A program made the translations under genes and the position numbers. From positions 124,001 to 188,000 of the forward strand of contig JAOARX010000006.1 of the NCBI GenBank assembly GCA_025210345.1: 64,000 bases of DNA, in the 5' to 3' direction. Positions 45,884 through 53,939 of the stretch are shown here, one piece after another. The stretch's first letter is position 1, and every line of letters begins with the position of its first letter. Under the pieces are notes generated by a model. The model searched no databases. It was not told the DNA's origin and saw only the letters and a program-made list of their open reading frames with translations. This DNA is from Pelagimonas sp. (GTDB lineage: Bacteria > Pseudomonadota > Alphaproteobacteria > Rhodobacterales > Rhodobacteraceae).

Positions 45884-48800
45884 ATGGCCGGAATTTCCTG
45901 CGTTGTGATGGGCAATGAATCGCTTTTGGTGCATTGCACCGAGATGCTCTTGTCGCGGGGAAATACGGTTGCTGCGGTGATCACGCGCAACAGCAGTATC
46001 CGCGACTGGGCGCGCGATCGGGGGCTGCGGGTCGAACAACCCGGCAAAGATCTGGCGGCGCGCCTGGGGGGGATCAGCTGTGACTGGCTGCTGTCGATCG
46101 CCAACCTTGATATCATCCCTGAAGACGTGCTTGCGATGCCGCAAAAGGGGGCGATCAATTTTCACGATGGCCCTTTGCCGCGGCATGCGGGTCTGAATGC
46201 GCCGATCTGGGCCTTGATCGAAGGCGAAACCCAGCATGGCATCACCTGGCACCTGATCCAGAGCCGGGTGGATGAAGGCGATATTCTGGTTCAACACAGC
46301 TTTGATATTTCGCCGCAGGACACCGCTCTGACGCTGAACACCAAAGCCTATGAAACTGCGCTGCGCTCGTTCCCAAGCCTGTTGGATCAACTTGAAACCG
46401 ATGCGCTTTCGCCTGTTTCCCAGGATCTGAACCTGCGCAGCTATCACGCGCTTTCGGATCGTCCCGCCGGGCATGGCATGCTGGATTTTGCCCGCCCCGC
46501 GCAGACGTTAGAACGGCTTGTGCGCGCGCTGGACCATGGGGCCTATTGGAACCCGCTATCTGCCGCCAAGTTCCGCGCCAAGGATCAGGTCTGGCTGGTG
46601 GGCAAGGCGCGTTTGACGCAAAGCCACGCCAGCGCGGGCACCGTTCTTGACGTTGGCCAGGACCAGCTGACCGTGGCTTGTGGTGAAAATGCCCTGGTGT
46701 TGTCGGGGTTGACCCGGATATGCGGCCTGCCGGTTGATCCGGCGCAGATTGCCCAGCCCGGTGACGTTTTGCCCGCGCTGGGGGATCTGGCGCAGATTGA
46801 TGCCGCCATCGCCAAAACCACCCGCGATGACAGCGCCTTTCGAACCCGGTTGGCGGATTTCCAACCCGCCGAACTGGTCGGTCTTGGTACTGCCTCGGAG
46901 CAGGTAGACCGCCGTGCGCTGGACCTGCCCGGTGACGCGGTGGGTTTGATCGCGCATTGGGCCGCGCGTCTGGCGACCGCTGATCTGGTCGATATCGCCT
47001 ATCGCGATCCCGAGATTGCCGCGCTGGCCCAAAACGGGTTGATTTCCGACTGGGCGCCCCTGCGCCTGCCGCATGGGTCGATTGACCAGCTGACTGTTCA
47101 GATGAATACCGCCCTCGAGCAGGCCAAGGGGCGCAGTTTCACCACCGATATTGCCGCCCGCGCGCCCGAGCTTGAGTGGCCTTCAACGCCCGCCCTGGGC
47201 CTGTCCTATGAGGGGCATATCCAGGGAACGGCGCTGACCGTGATCATGGGCGAGAGCCCGCAGCTTAGCTATCACACCGGCCGTGTGTCCCCCGCGATGG
47301 CCGAACTGCTTGCCGCGCGGCTGGAACTATTGGCGATCAATCCAGACCAGAGACTGCCTGCCCACGAACGTGAGATGGTGCTGCATCTCTGGAACGCGAC
47401 GGCGGCGGATCGGGATGAAACCCTGACCATGCATCGGGCCTTTGAGGCACAGGTGGCCACAACCCCAGACGCGCTGGCGCTGATTTTCGAAGACCAGCAT
47501 CTGAGCTATGCGGAGCTGAACAGTCGCGCCAACCGCGCCGCACATCTTCTGCGCGACATGGGCGTGGCGCCGGGGCAGGTGGTGGGCCTGTGTTGCAACC
47601 GTTCGGTCGATCTGATGGTGGGCGCCCTTGCCATCTTGAAGGCAGGTGGGGCCTATTTGCCCATGGACCCGGCCTATCCGGCGGACCGGCTTCAGCATTT
47701 CGTCGAGGATAGCCAGGCGCGGGTGATCGTCACACAGGCCGGGGTCGAACCGCACCTGCCACCTCACCGCGCGGATCTGTTGGTCTTGGATGCGGAGCCG
47801 CGGCTGATGCAAGCCCCGGACAGCAATCTACCCGATACCGCCAGCCCCGATGATCTTGCCTATTTGATCTATACATCCGGCAGCACCGGCAAACCCAAGG
47901 GGGTGATGATCGAGCACCGTAACGTGCTGAATTTCTACACCGGTATGGATGCCCACGTGCCCCACGCCCAGGGGGGAACCTGGCTGGCGGTCACGTCGCT
48001 GAGCTTTGACATTTCCGTACTTGAGCTGTTCTGGACCACCGCGCGTGGGCTGACGGTTGTGCTCAGTTCGGATGAGGATCGCGGCCTGATCTCGAAGGGG
48101 CCAATGCCCATGTCGGATCAGGCGATGCAGTTTTCGATCTATTACTGGGGCAATGATGACGGCGTTGGGCGCGACAAATACACCATGCTGCTTGAGGGTG
48201 CCAAATTCGCGGATGAACATGGCTTTGTGGCGGTCTGGACGCCTGAACGGCATTTCCACGCCTTTGGTGGCCCCTATCCGAACCCTTCGGTGACGGGGGC
48301 GGCCGTGGCGGCTGTGACGCGGAATATCGGGGTAAGATCCGGGTCGGTCGTGGCGCCGTTGCATCATCCTGCCCGCATCGCCGAAGAGTGGTCGGTGATC
48401 GACAATCTCACCAATGGGCGCGCGGGTCTGGCCATTGCCAGTGGCTGGCAGCCGGATGATTTCGTGCTGCGCCCGGAAAACACGCCACCCAACAACAAGC
48501 CCGCGATGATGGAAAACATCGACCAGATCCGCAGGCTTTGGCGCGGTGAACCTGTCGGTTTCCCGCGTCAGGACGGCACGTTGCATGAGGTGGTGACCCA
48601 GCCCCGCCCGGTCTCCAAAGAGGTGCCGATCTGGGTGACGACTGCGGGCAATCCCGAAACCTGGCGCGAAGCGGGCCGCACAGGATGCCATGTTCTGACC
48701 CACCTGCTGGGTCAATCGATCGAAGAAGTCGCGGGCAAAATCAAAATCTATCATCAGGCGCTGCGGGAGGCGGGGCATAATCCCAAGGACTTTACCGTCA

Positions 48801-50452
48801 CCTTGATGCTGCACACCTTTATTAGCGATACGCGCGAACACGCGCGTGAGATCGCGCGCCAACCGATGAAGGATTACCTGAACGCCGCCGCCGGGCTGAT
48901 CAAGCAATACGCCTGGGCCTTTCCAGCCTTCAAGCGCCCCGAGGGGGTGAACAACGCGTTTGACCTGCAACTGGATGTTCTGGAACCTGACGAATTGGAT
49001 GCGATCCTTGAGTTCGCTTTTGAGCGCTATTTCAACGAAAGCGGCCTGTTCGGCACGGTTGATGATGCCATGGCGCGGGTCGATGAATTGACCCGCATCG
49101 GCGTGACCGAAATCGCCTGTCTGATCGACTATGGCATTGAACGCCAGACCGTTCTGGATGGACTCAAACCGCTGGCCGAGGTGGTCCAACGTGCGCAGGT
49201 GAAACCTGAACTCGCGGCGGATGATTTTTCGGTCGCGGCGCAGATCGTGCGCCATGAAGTGACGCATCTGCAATGCACACCCTCGATGGCGCGGATGATC
49301 GCGATGAATGATGAGGCGCGCTTTGCCCTGCGGGGGGTGCAGCACCTGTTCCTGGGCGGAGAGCCCTTGCCCGGTGCCCTGGTGCGCGAATTCTCTGAGA
49401 TCACCGACGCGCCCATCACCAATATGTATGGGCCAACGGAAACCACGATCTGGTCTTCGGTTCAGCCCGCCTCTGCTGAGGAAACCATTGTCAACGTCGG
49501 CCTGCCCCTGGCCAATCAACAGCTGTATGTGCTGGACCCGGATCAGCACCCTGTCGGCATCGGCCAGGAGGGCGAGCTGTGGATTGGCGGCGACGGGGTC
49601 ACACGCGGCTATTGGAACCGCGATGATCTGACCGCGGATCGTTTCCGGAACAATCCGTTTCAGGACGGGCGCATGTACCGGACCGGCGATCTGGTGCGCA
49701 GGCGCGAAGATGGCCGGATTGACTTTATTGGTCGCGTTGATCACCAGGTGAAACTGCGGGGCTTCCGCATTGAACTGGGTGAGATCGAAGGCGCGCTTGA
49801 GGCCCTGCCAGCGGTTAGCCAAGCGGTTGTTATGGTGCGCGAAGACACGCCGGGCGATCAGCGCCTTGTCGGGTACTACACCGGTGCGCAACAAGACGAA
49901 TCAGAGATGCGCACGGCGTTGGGCAAACAGTTGCCCTTTTCGATGGTGCCCGGGCGCATGGTTCACCTGCCGGCCTTCCCTTTGACCCCAAACAAGAAAG
50001 TGGACCGAAAGGCCCTGCCCGCTCCCGCTGCCCCCGTCGCGCCCAAGCATGCGCCCAAGCCTGCGCCCACGGCGCAACCCATCGTTCAGACCACCACATC
50101 CGGTCAAGATGGGGCGCATCTGGTCGATCCGATTGCCCGGATTTGGTCGGGTATCTTGGGTGTGAGCGGCATTTCCGCCGGGGACAACTTTTTTGATCTG
50201 GGCGGTCATTCCCTGCTGGCGGTTCAGGCCCACCGCGCCATCCGCGAAGAGCTGGGCGCATCCGGCCTGTCCATCACGGATATCTTCCGCTTTCCGGTCT
50301 TGTCCGATCTGTCCGATCGGGTTGCCCAGATGGTTGGCGACAGCGCCCCCAGGGAAATGGCGTCCCCTGCGCCGGCGGCCAACGAACGCGCAAGATCCCG
50401 ATCCGAGGCCATGTCGCGGCGTCGCGAAATGCGGGCCCGCCGCAAGGTGTGA
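45884..50452 (+). CDS. NRPS: formyltransferase - A domain interrupted by a luciferase-like monooxygenase - PCP
   Basis: 1522 residues. Residues 1-180 are a methionyl-tRNA formyltransferase-like catalytic domain (Asn92/His94 in NFHDGPLP, DEGDIL at 130), followed by a formyltransferase-C-like OB region to about 290. Residues about 300-500 resemble the end of a condensation domain, but no HHxxxDG is seen. The A domain starts at about 510: YTSGSTGKPKG (A3), SFDISVLELF (A4, about 707). It is interrupted at about 748-1104 by a MupA/Atu3671-type FMN monooxygenase (SIYYWGN, WTPERHFHAFGG), then resumes with MYGPTETT (A5, about 1179), YRTGDLV (A7) and NKKVDRKALP (A10). PCP Ser1443 is in DLGGHSLLAV. No TE. 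It suggests loading, N-formylation and oxidation of an amino acid. Confidence 0.92.
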   Translation: MAGISCVVMGNESLLVHCTEMLLSRGNTVAAVITRNSSIRDWARDRGLRVEQPGKDLAARLGGISCDWLLSIANLDIIPEDVLAMPQKGAINFHDGPLPRHAGLNAPIWALIEGETQHGITWHLIQSRVDEGDILVQHSFDISPQDTALTLNTKAYETALRSFPSLLDQLETDALSPVSQDLNLRSYHALSDRPAGHGMLDFARPAQTLERLVRALDHGAYWNPLSAAKFRAKDQVWLVGKARLTQSHASAGTVLDVGQDQLTVACGENALVLSGLTRICGLPVDPAQIAQPGDVLPALGDLAQIDAAIAKTTRDDSAFRTRLADFQPAELVGLGTASEQVDRRALDLPGDAVGLIAHWAARLATADLVDIAYRDPEIAALAQNGLISDWAPLRLPHGSIDQLTVQMNTALEQAKGRSFTTDIAARAPELEWPSTPALGLSYEGHIQGTALTVIMGESPQLSYHTGRVSPAMAELLAARLELLAINPDQRLPAHEREMVLHLWNATAADRDETLTMHRAFEAQVATTPDALALIFEDQHLSYAELNSRANRAAHLLRDMGVAPGQVVGLCCNRSVDLMVGALAILKAGGAYLPMDPAYPADRLQHFVEDSQARVIVTQAGVEPHLPPHRADLLVLDAEPRLMQAPDSNLPDTASPDDLAYLIYTSGSTGKPKGVMIEHRNVLNFYTGMDAHVPHAQGGTWLAVTSLSFDISVLELFWTTARGLTVVLSSDEDRGLISKGPMPMSDQAMQFSIYYWGNDDGVGRDKYTMLLEGAKFADEHGFVAVWTPERHFHAFGGPYPNPSVTGAAVAAVTRNIGVRSGSVVAPLHHPARIAEEWSVIDNLTNGRAGLAIASGWQPDDFVLRPENTPPNNKPAMMENIDQIRRLWRGEPVGFPRQDGTLHEVVTQPRPVSKEVPIWVTTAGNPETWREAGRTGCHVLTHLLGQSIEEVAGKIKIYHQALREAGHNPKDFTVTLMLHTFISDTREHAREIARQPMKDYLNAAAGLIKQYAWAFPAFKRPEGVNNAFDLQLDVLEPDELDAILEFAFERYFNESGLFGTVDDAMARVDELTRIGVTEIACLIDYGIERQTVLDGLKPLAEVVQRAQVKPELAADDFSVAAQIVRHEVTHLQCTPSMARMIAMNDEARFALRGVQHLFLGGEPLPGALVREFSEITDAPITNMYGPTETTIWSSVQPASAEETIVNVGLPLANQQLYVLDPDQHPVGIGQEGELWIGGDGVTRGYWNRDDLTADRFRNNPFQDGRMYRTGDLVRRREDGRIDFIGRVDHQVKLRGFRIELGEIEGALEALPAVSQAVVMVREDTPGDQRLVGYYTGAQQDESEMRTALGKQLPFSMVPGRMVHLPAFPLTPNKKVDRKALPAPAAPVAPKHAPKPAPTAQPIVQTTTSGQDGAHLVDPIARIWSGILGVSGISAGDNFFDLGGHSLLAVQAHRAIREELGASGLSITDIFRFPVLSDLSDRVAQMVGDSAPREMASPAPAANERARSRSEAMSRRREMRARRKV

Positions 50453-50474
50453 TTCTTATCAAAACCAATCTTGT

Positions 50475-50503
50475 GACCCGGCCCCTCGAAGGCCGGGTTT
50501 TTT
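50475..50503 (+). terminator. strong terminator closing the GT-flippase-PKS-GT-NRPS set
   Basis: Eight-bp stem ACCCGGCC / GGCCGGGT with a seven-base loop, followed by six T. It begins 23 bp after the NRPS stop. Confidence 0.9.
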
Positions 50504-50789
50504 GTGTTTGAGCGGGGGAGTTTCGGGTACTCGAATGCGCGCGGGGGTGGGTGTCTGAATTTCGGCAAAGTTGCGCCATGTTTTCGCCATGTTCTTGGAA
50601 AATTTGACAAAAATGCGGCCGTGGTTGTGTGTTTCAAAACGCTTTGTTTCCGTCCAACATGTGGAAATCCGTGGCGAAAATAGGGCGAATTTGATAGGGT
50701 TAACCACGAAGTAGACGCATTTGTTTTGTCAGTACCAAGCCTTTTCATGCGTCTCTTCCGCATCGGGGGCCCCTTGCGGGAGGAATTAA

Positions 50790-52112
50790 ATGAACCAGTT
50801 CCAGTCGATCGATGAGGTGCTCTCGGTCTTTAAAAGGCGCTTTTGGGTGATCGTGGCAATCGCGGTTGTCGGGAGCATTGCGACCTTCAATCATGCGCTG
50901 AATCAGGCCAAGCTTTATCAGGCGACTGCCGTGGTTCAGATCGAAGACGCTGCCGCGCCCAATCAATTCGTAAACGGCGGTGCGACGCGGCGAGATGATA
51001 CCACTCGCGCGGTGCGCCTGATCGAACAAAGGTTGATGTCGCGCGACAATCTTCTTCGTGTGATCAATGACCATGGTCTGTTTATGCAAGATCCAGGCGA
51101 GACGCTGTCCGAACGCGCATCCAACATGCGTGAGGCGATTCGCATTGCCCAGATCAGGGATCAATCCCAGGGGTTTGTTCCGGGGGGCGTGGCGCCTTCG
51201 GGGCTGATGATCCATGTGACATTGGACAACCCGCAAAAGGCTGCGGATGTGGCCAATGACCTGATGGCTTACGTGATTTCGCAAACGCGCGATCGCAGCG
51301 CCCTGCGTGCCCGGGATGCGCTGGACTTTTTCGCCACCGAAGAGCGGCGGGTGGGCGCAGAGATCGAGCAACTGGAAACGCGGATCTCGGCCTATCAACA
51401 ACAAAACGCAGAACAGCTTCCGTCTGGTATTCGGGATTTGCGCAGTCAACTGGCCCAGCTGGAAGCGGCAGATCTGGAACTTGATCGTGAAATTGTCGCC
51501 TTGGGCAATACGTCGGGACGTCAGCGACAGGATGTCAAAGACCGCGAAGAGGCGCTTTTGCGGGAACAAAAGCTGTTGATCGCCGAACGCGTGGCGGAAA
51601 TTCAAGCGCTCTTGGTGGGCGCCCCCGAGGTCGAGCGCGGGATGAATGCGCTTGAGCGTGAGCTGACCAAACTGCAAGAACAATACGCCCTTATTGCCAC
51701 GCGCAAAGCGGATGCCGAAATGGGGCAGATGCTGCAAGACCGGCAGGATGCAGGCCGGTTCCAGGTGTTGGAAGAGGCCCTTGTCCCCGAATATCCGATT
51801 TCGCGCAGCCGCAAGAAAACCGCCATAATCGGGGCGTTTGGCAGCTTGTTGGCCGGGATTGCCGTCGCGTTCGTGATCGAACTTGCTAACCCCGCGATCC
51901 GAACCCCCAGCCAGTTGGAGCGCGCCTTGGGCATCACGCCTGTCGTATCCATTCCCGTCATCATGACCGGGACAGATACCCGAAAGAAGAAGCTGGGGCG
52001 CGCGGGTAAGATAGGGATTTTTGCGTTGATCGTGCTGGGGGCGGCCAAAATGCTGGCGGGCAATGTGCCCTGGCTGCAAAATCTGTTCGGATTAAGCACC
52101 GGAGAGGGCTGA
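50790..52112 (+). CDS. Wzz/chain-length-determinant polysaccharide co-polymerase
   Basis: 440 residues. N-terminal Wzz domain with TM1 at about 18-38 (RRFWVIVAIAVVGSIATF). A long periplasmic coiled coil spans about 170-320 (RRVGAEIEQLETRISAYQQQ, EVERGMNALERELTKLQEQY). TM2 at about 345-372 follows the typical PEYPISRSRKKTAIIG junction, and a further hydrophobic segment lies at the C-terminus. No fused kinase; a separate BY-kinase gene lies convergent next door. It regulates polymer length for the exopolysaccharide. GGGAGGAATTAA before ATG 50790 is a strong ribosome binding site. The 286 bp upstream hold its promoter and no other gene that I can see. Confidence 0.88.
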   Translation: MNQFQSIDEVLSVFKRRFWVIVAIAVVGSIATFNHALNQAKLYQATAVVQIEDAAAPNQFVNGGATRRDDTTRAVRLIEQRLMSRDNLLRVINDHGLFMQDPGETLSERASNMREAIRIAQIRDQSQGFVPGGVAPSGLMIHVTLDNPQKAADVANDLMAYVISQTRDRSALRARDALDFFATEERRVGAEIEQLETRISAYQQQNAEQLPSGIRDLRSQLAQLEAADLELDREIVALGNTSGRQRQDVKDREEALLREQKLLIAERVAEIQALLVGAPEVERGMNALERELTKLQEQYALIATRKADAEMGQMLQDRQDAGRFQVLEEALVPEYPISRSRKKTAIIGAFGSLLAGIAVAFVIELANPAIRTPSQLERALGITPVVSIPVIMTGTDTRKKKLGRAGKIGIFALIVLGAAKMLAGNVPWLQNLFGLSTGEG

Positions 52113-52136
52113 TTGACCGAAGATCACCAGACATGC

Positions 52137-52167
52137 AAAAGCCCCGGACGCTGGTGCCGGGGCTTTT
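52137..52167. terminator. bidirectional terminator between Wzz and BY-kinase genes
   Basis: Eleven-bp perfect stem AAAAGCCCCGG / CCGGGGCTTTT with a nine-base loop. T runs on both strands, so it can serve both convergent genes. Confidence 0.88.
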
Positions 52168-52187
52168 CTGTGGAGGCTCTGGGCGCG

Positions 52188-53774
52188 CTAGTATTGGTAG
52201 CGCTCGATGTTCGTGCCTTCGGCCATGTTCAGAACCACACCCAAAAGGGGTGTTTCCTGACCCAGCCTGCGTTCCACCTCTTTGATTTCCTTGGCAGATG
52301 TGACGCCCCCGCCAACCACGAACAACACCGCGTCGAAATAGGGGCGAAAGGCCATGACATCATCGTAGAACAGCGCAGGCGGCATATCGAACAGCATGAT
52401 GTCAGGGTCATAGGTTGCTTCAATCTGGTCCAGGACCATTTGAGTCTGCCGGTCCTGCAAAAGCTCAGAGGCGTAGGGCTCAACCACAGAATTCAGCCCA
52501 AAGGCCAGCTGCTGACCGGCGTTGATGCTGTTTTCCCCCATCTTCTGGAAATAGTCGTGGGGGGGCACATCTCCGCGCAGCAGATCGCCAAGGCTAAGAT
52601 CGGTGTCGACCGCCAGGGTCCGGTGCAAGCTGGGCCGGCGCATGTCGCAATCGATCAGCATGGTTCGGCAATTCGCCTGCCGGGACAGGGTGATCGCCAG
52701 ATTGGCAGCAGTAAAGGTTTTGCCCACGTCCTTGCCTGCCGAAGTGATCGCCACCCGACGCCAGTTGTTTTCTGACAGCGCGCGCAAAAGGCGGGTGCGC
52801 AGAACGTCAAACGCGGTATGGGCGTGATGTTCACGCTTGGCCGTGATGATGTGATTGCCTGCCAAAAGGTCAGGGTCAAGTTGAATGGAGGCCAGCTGTG
52901 ACCAGGGGTCATTGGCGTGCAACTGCTGTGCCACCGACGGGGCGGGTGCATTTGAAATCACCGTATCCCCCGTGCGTCGTCCAGCGTGGCGCCGCTCGGA
53001 GCGACTTTGAGGGGGGAGCGGTTCATGCTCTAGTGGTGCAAAGACCTGATCGGGGGATGGCGTGCTGCGCCGTTGATCCTGCGAGCGGCGCTCGCTTGCC
53101 TGTCCCGCGGCAACCTGTGCTTCAAAAGCTGCACGTTCAAGCTTGGCCTGGCGTTCCGCTTCGGCCTGTTTCTCTGCTTCGGCCTGGGCGCGTAGCTCGG
53201 CTTGGGCGCGGGCGTGTTCTTCTTCGGCGCGTTGCCGGGCTTGTTCGTGCGCGGCGCGTTCTTCGGCTTCAAGCCGCGCCTGTTCCGCGGCCGCTTGGGC
53301 AGCGCGTTGTGCATCAAGTTCAGCTTGCAGGCGTTCGGCTTCGCGGGCTGCGGCCTGTTCCGCCTCAAGTCGGGCCTGCGCCTGCGCCTGCTCTTGTGCG
53401 CGACGGGCTTCGTCTTCGTGCTGTCGGGTCAGTTCCGCCAGCCTTTGTTGTTGCTCAAGGGCTTCGCGGGCGGCCTCTTCGGCGGCTTTTCGGGCGTCTT
53501 CGGCTTGGCGAATCTGTTCCTTGGCGGCTTGGATTTCGGCTTCGTGTTGTTGGCGAATTTGTTCTGCCTCGGCGGCCCGCAAAGCGGCCTGTTCACGCGC
53601 GGCTTTGATCTGACGCAGTTTTTCGATCTTGGCCTGGCGAAGGGCCAAATCGTCTTGTGAAACAGGGGGTTGGGGCGGCGAAGCAGTCGCAGAATCCGGG
53701 CGAACAGCATCGGGCGACGCCACTGATGGCGTGGCCCCGCGGTTCTTGCGGCTGAATTTGCGGCGCTCTTGCAT
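52188..53774 (-). CDS. BY-kinase-like (CpsD/Wzc-type) ATPase with long N-terminal coiled coil
   Basis: 528 residues from ATG 53774, with AGGAAG upstream (ATG 53801 also possible). Residues about 45-250 are an uninterrupted Ala/Glu/Gln/Arg-rich coiled coil, of the TolA type. The C-terminal domain (about 300-528) is a capsular tyrosine autokinase: Walker A AGKDVGKTFTAANLA, A' LIDCDMRRP, B IMLFDMPP, and a C-terminal tail ending IERYQY with two Tyr that could be autophosphorylated. It would act with the convergent Wzz protein to control polymerisation. The large coiled coil is unusual for this family and may be a scaffold. Cytoplasmic; no membrane segment visible. Confidence 0.85.
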   Translation of the reverse strand: MQERRKFSRKNRGATPSVASPDAVRPDSATASPPQPPVSQDDLALRQAKIEKLRQIKAAREQAALRAAEAEQIRQQHEAEIQAAKEQIRQAEDARKAAEEAAREALEQQQRLAELTRQHEDEARRAQEQAQAQARLEAEQAAAREAERLQAELDAQRAAQAAAEQARLEAEERAAHEQARQRAEEEHARAQAELRAQAEAEKQAEAERQAKLERAAFEAQVAAGQASERRSQDQRRSTPSPDQVFAPLEHEPLPPQSRSERRHAGRRTGDTVISNAPAPSVAQQLHANDPWSQLASIQLDPDLLAGNHIITAKREHHAHTAFDVLRTRLLRALSENNWRRVAITSAGKDVGKTFTAANLAITLSRQANCRTMLIDCDMRRPSLHRTLAVDTDLSLGDLLRGDVPPHDYFQKMGENSINAGQQLAFGLNSVVEPYASELLQDRQTQMVLDQIEATYDPDIMLFDMPPALFYDDVMAFRPYFDAVLFVVGGGVTSAKEIKEVERRLGQETPLLGVVLNMAEGTNIERYQY

Positions 53775-53939
53775 CTGCACGCTTCCTGTCTGCTCACCCA
53801 TTATCCGGACCAATAATACCAGCCGGGCACCGTTTCTTGAAACACTCCAGATCCTCAGGTGCGTCGGATCTTTGCCCGACTAGACCAAAGGATTTGGGCT
53901 GAAATAAGTCGGCTTTGTGGGATTGTCGCTAAATTTAGC

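Noticed and set aside
44330-46474. 714-codon open frame on the minus strand opposite PKS/GT/NRPS ends
   Set aside because: Low-complexity, Arg/Pro-rich product spanning three real genes; no start signal.
47828-49894. 688-codon open frame on the minus strand opposite the NRPS A domain
   Set aside because: Antisense shadow of the A and monooxygenase domains.
36031-53774. Interpretation of the PKS/NRPS genes as a siderophore cluster
   Set aside because: The monooxygenase type is shared with an Agrobacterium siderophore pathway, but no siderophore receptor, esterase, transporter or PPTase gene is in the window.
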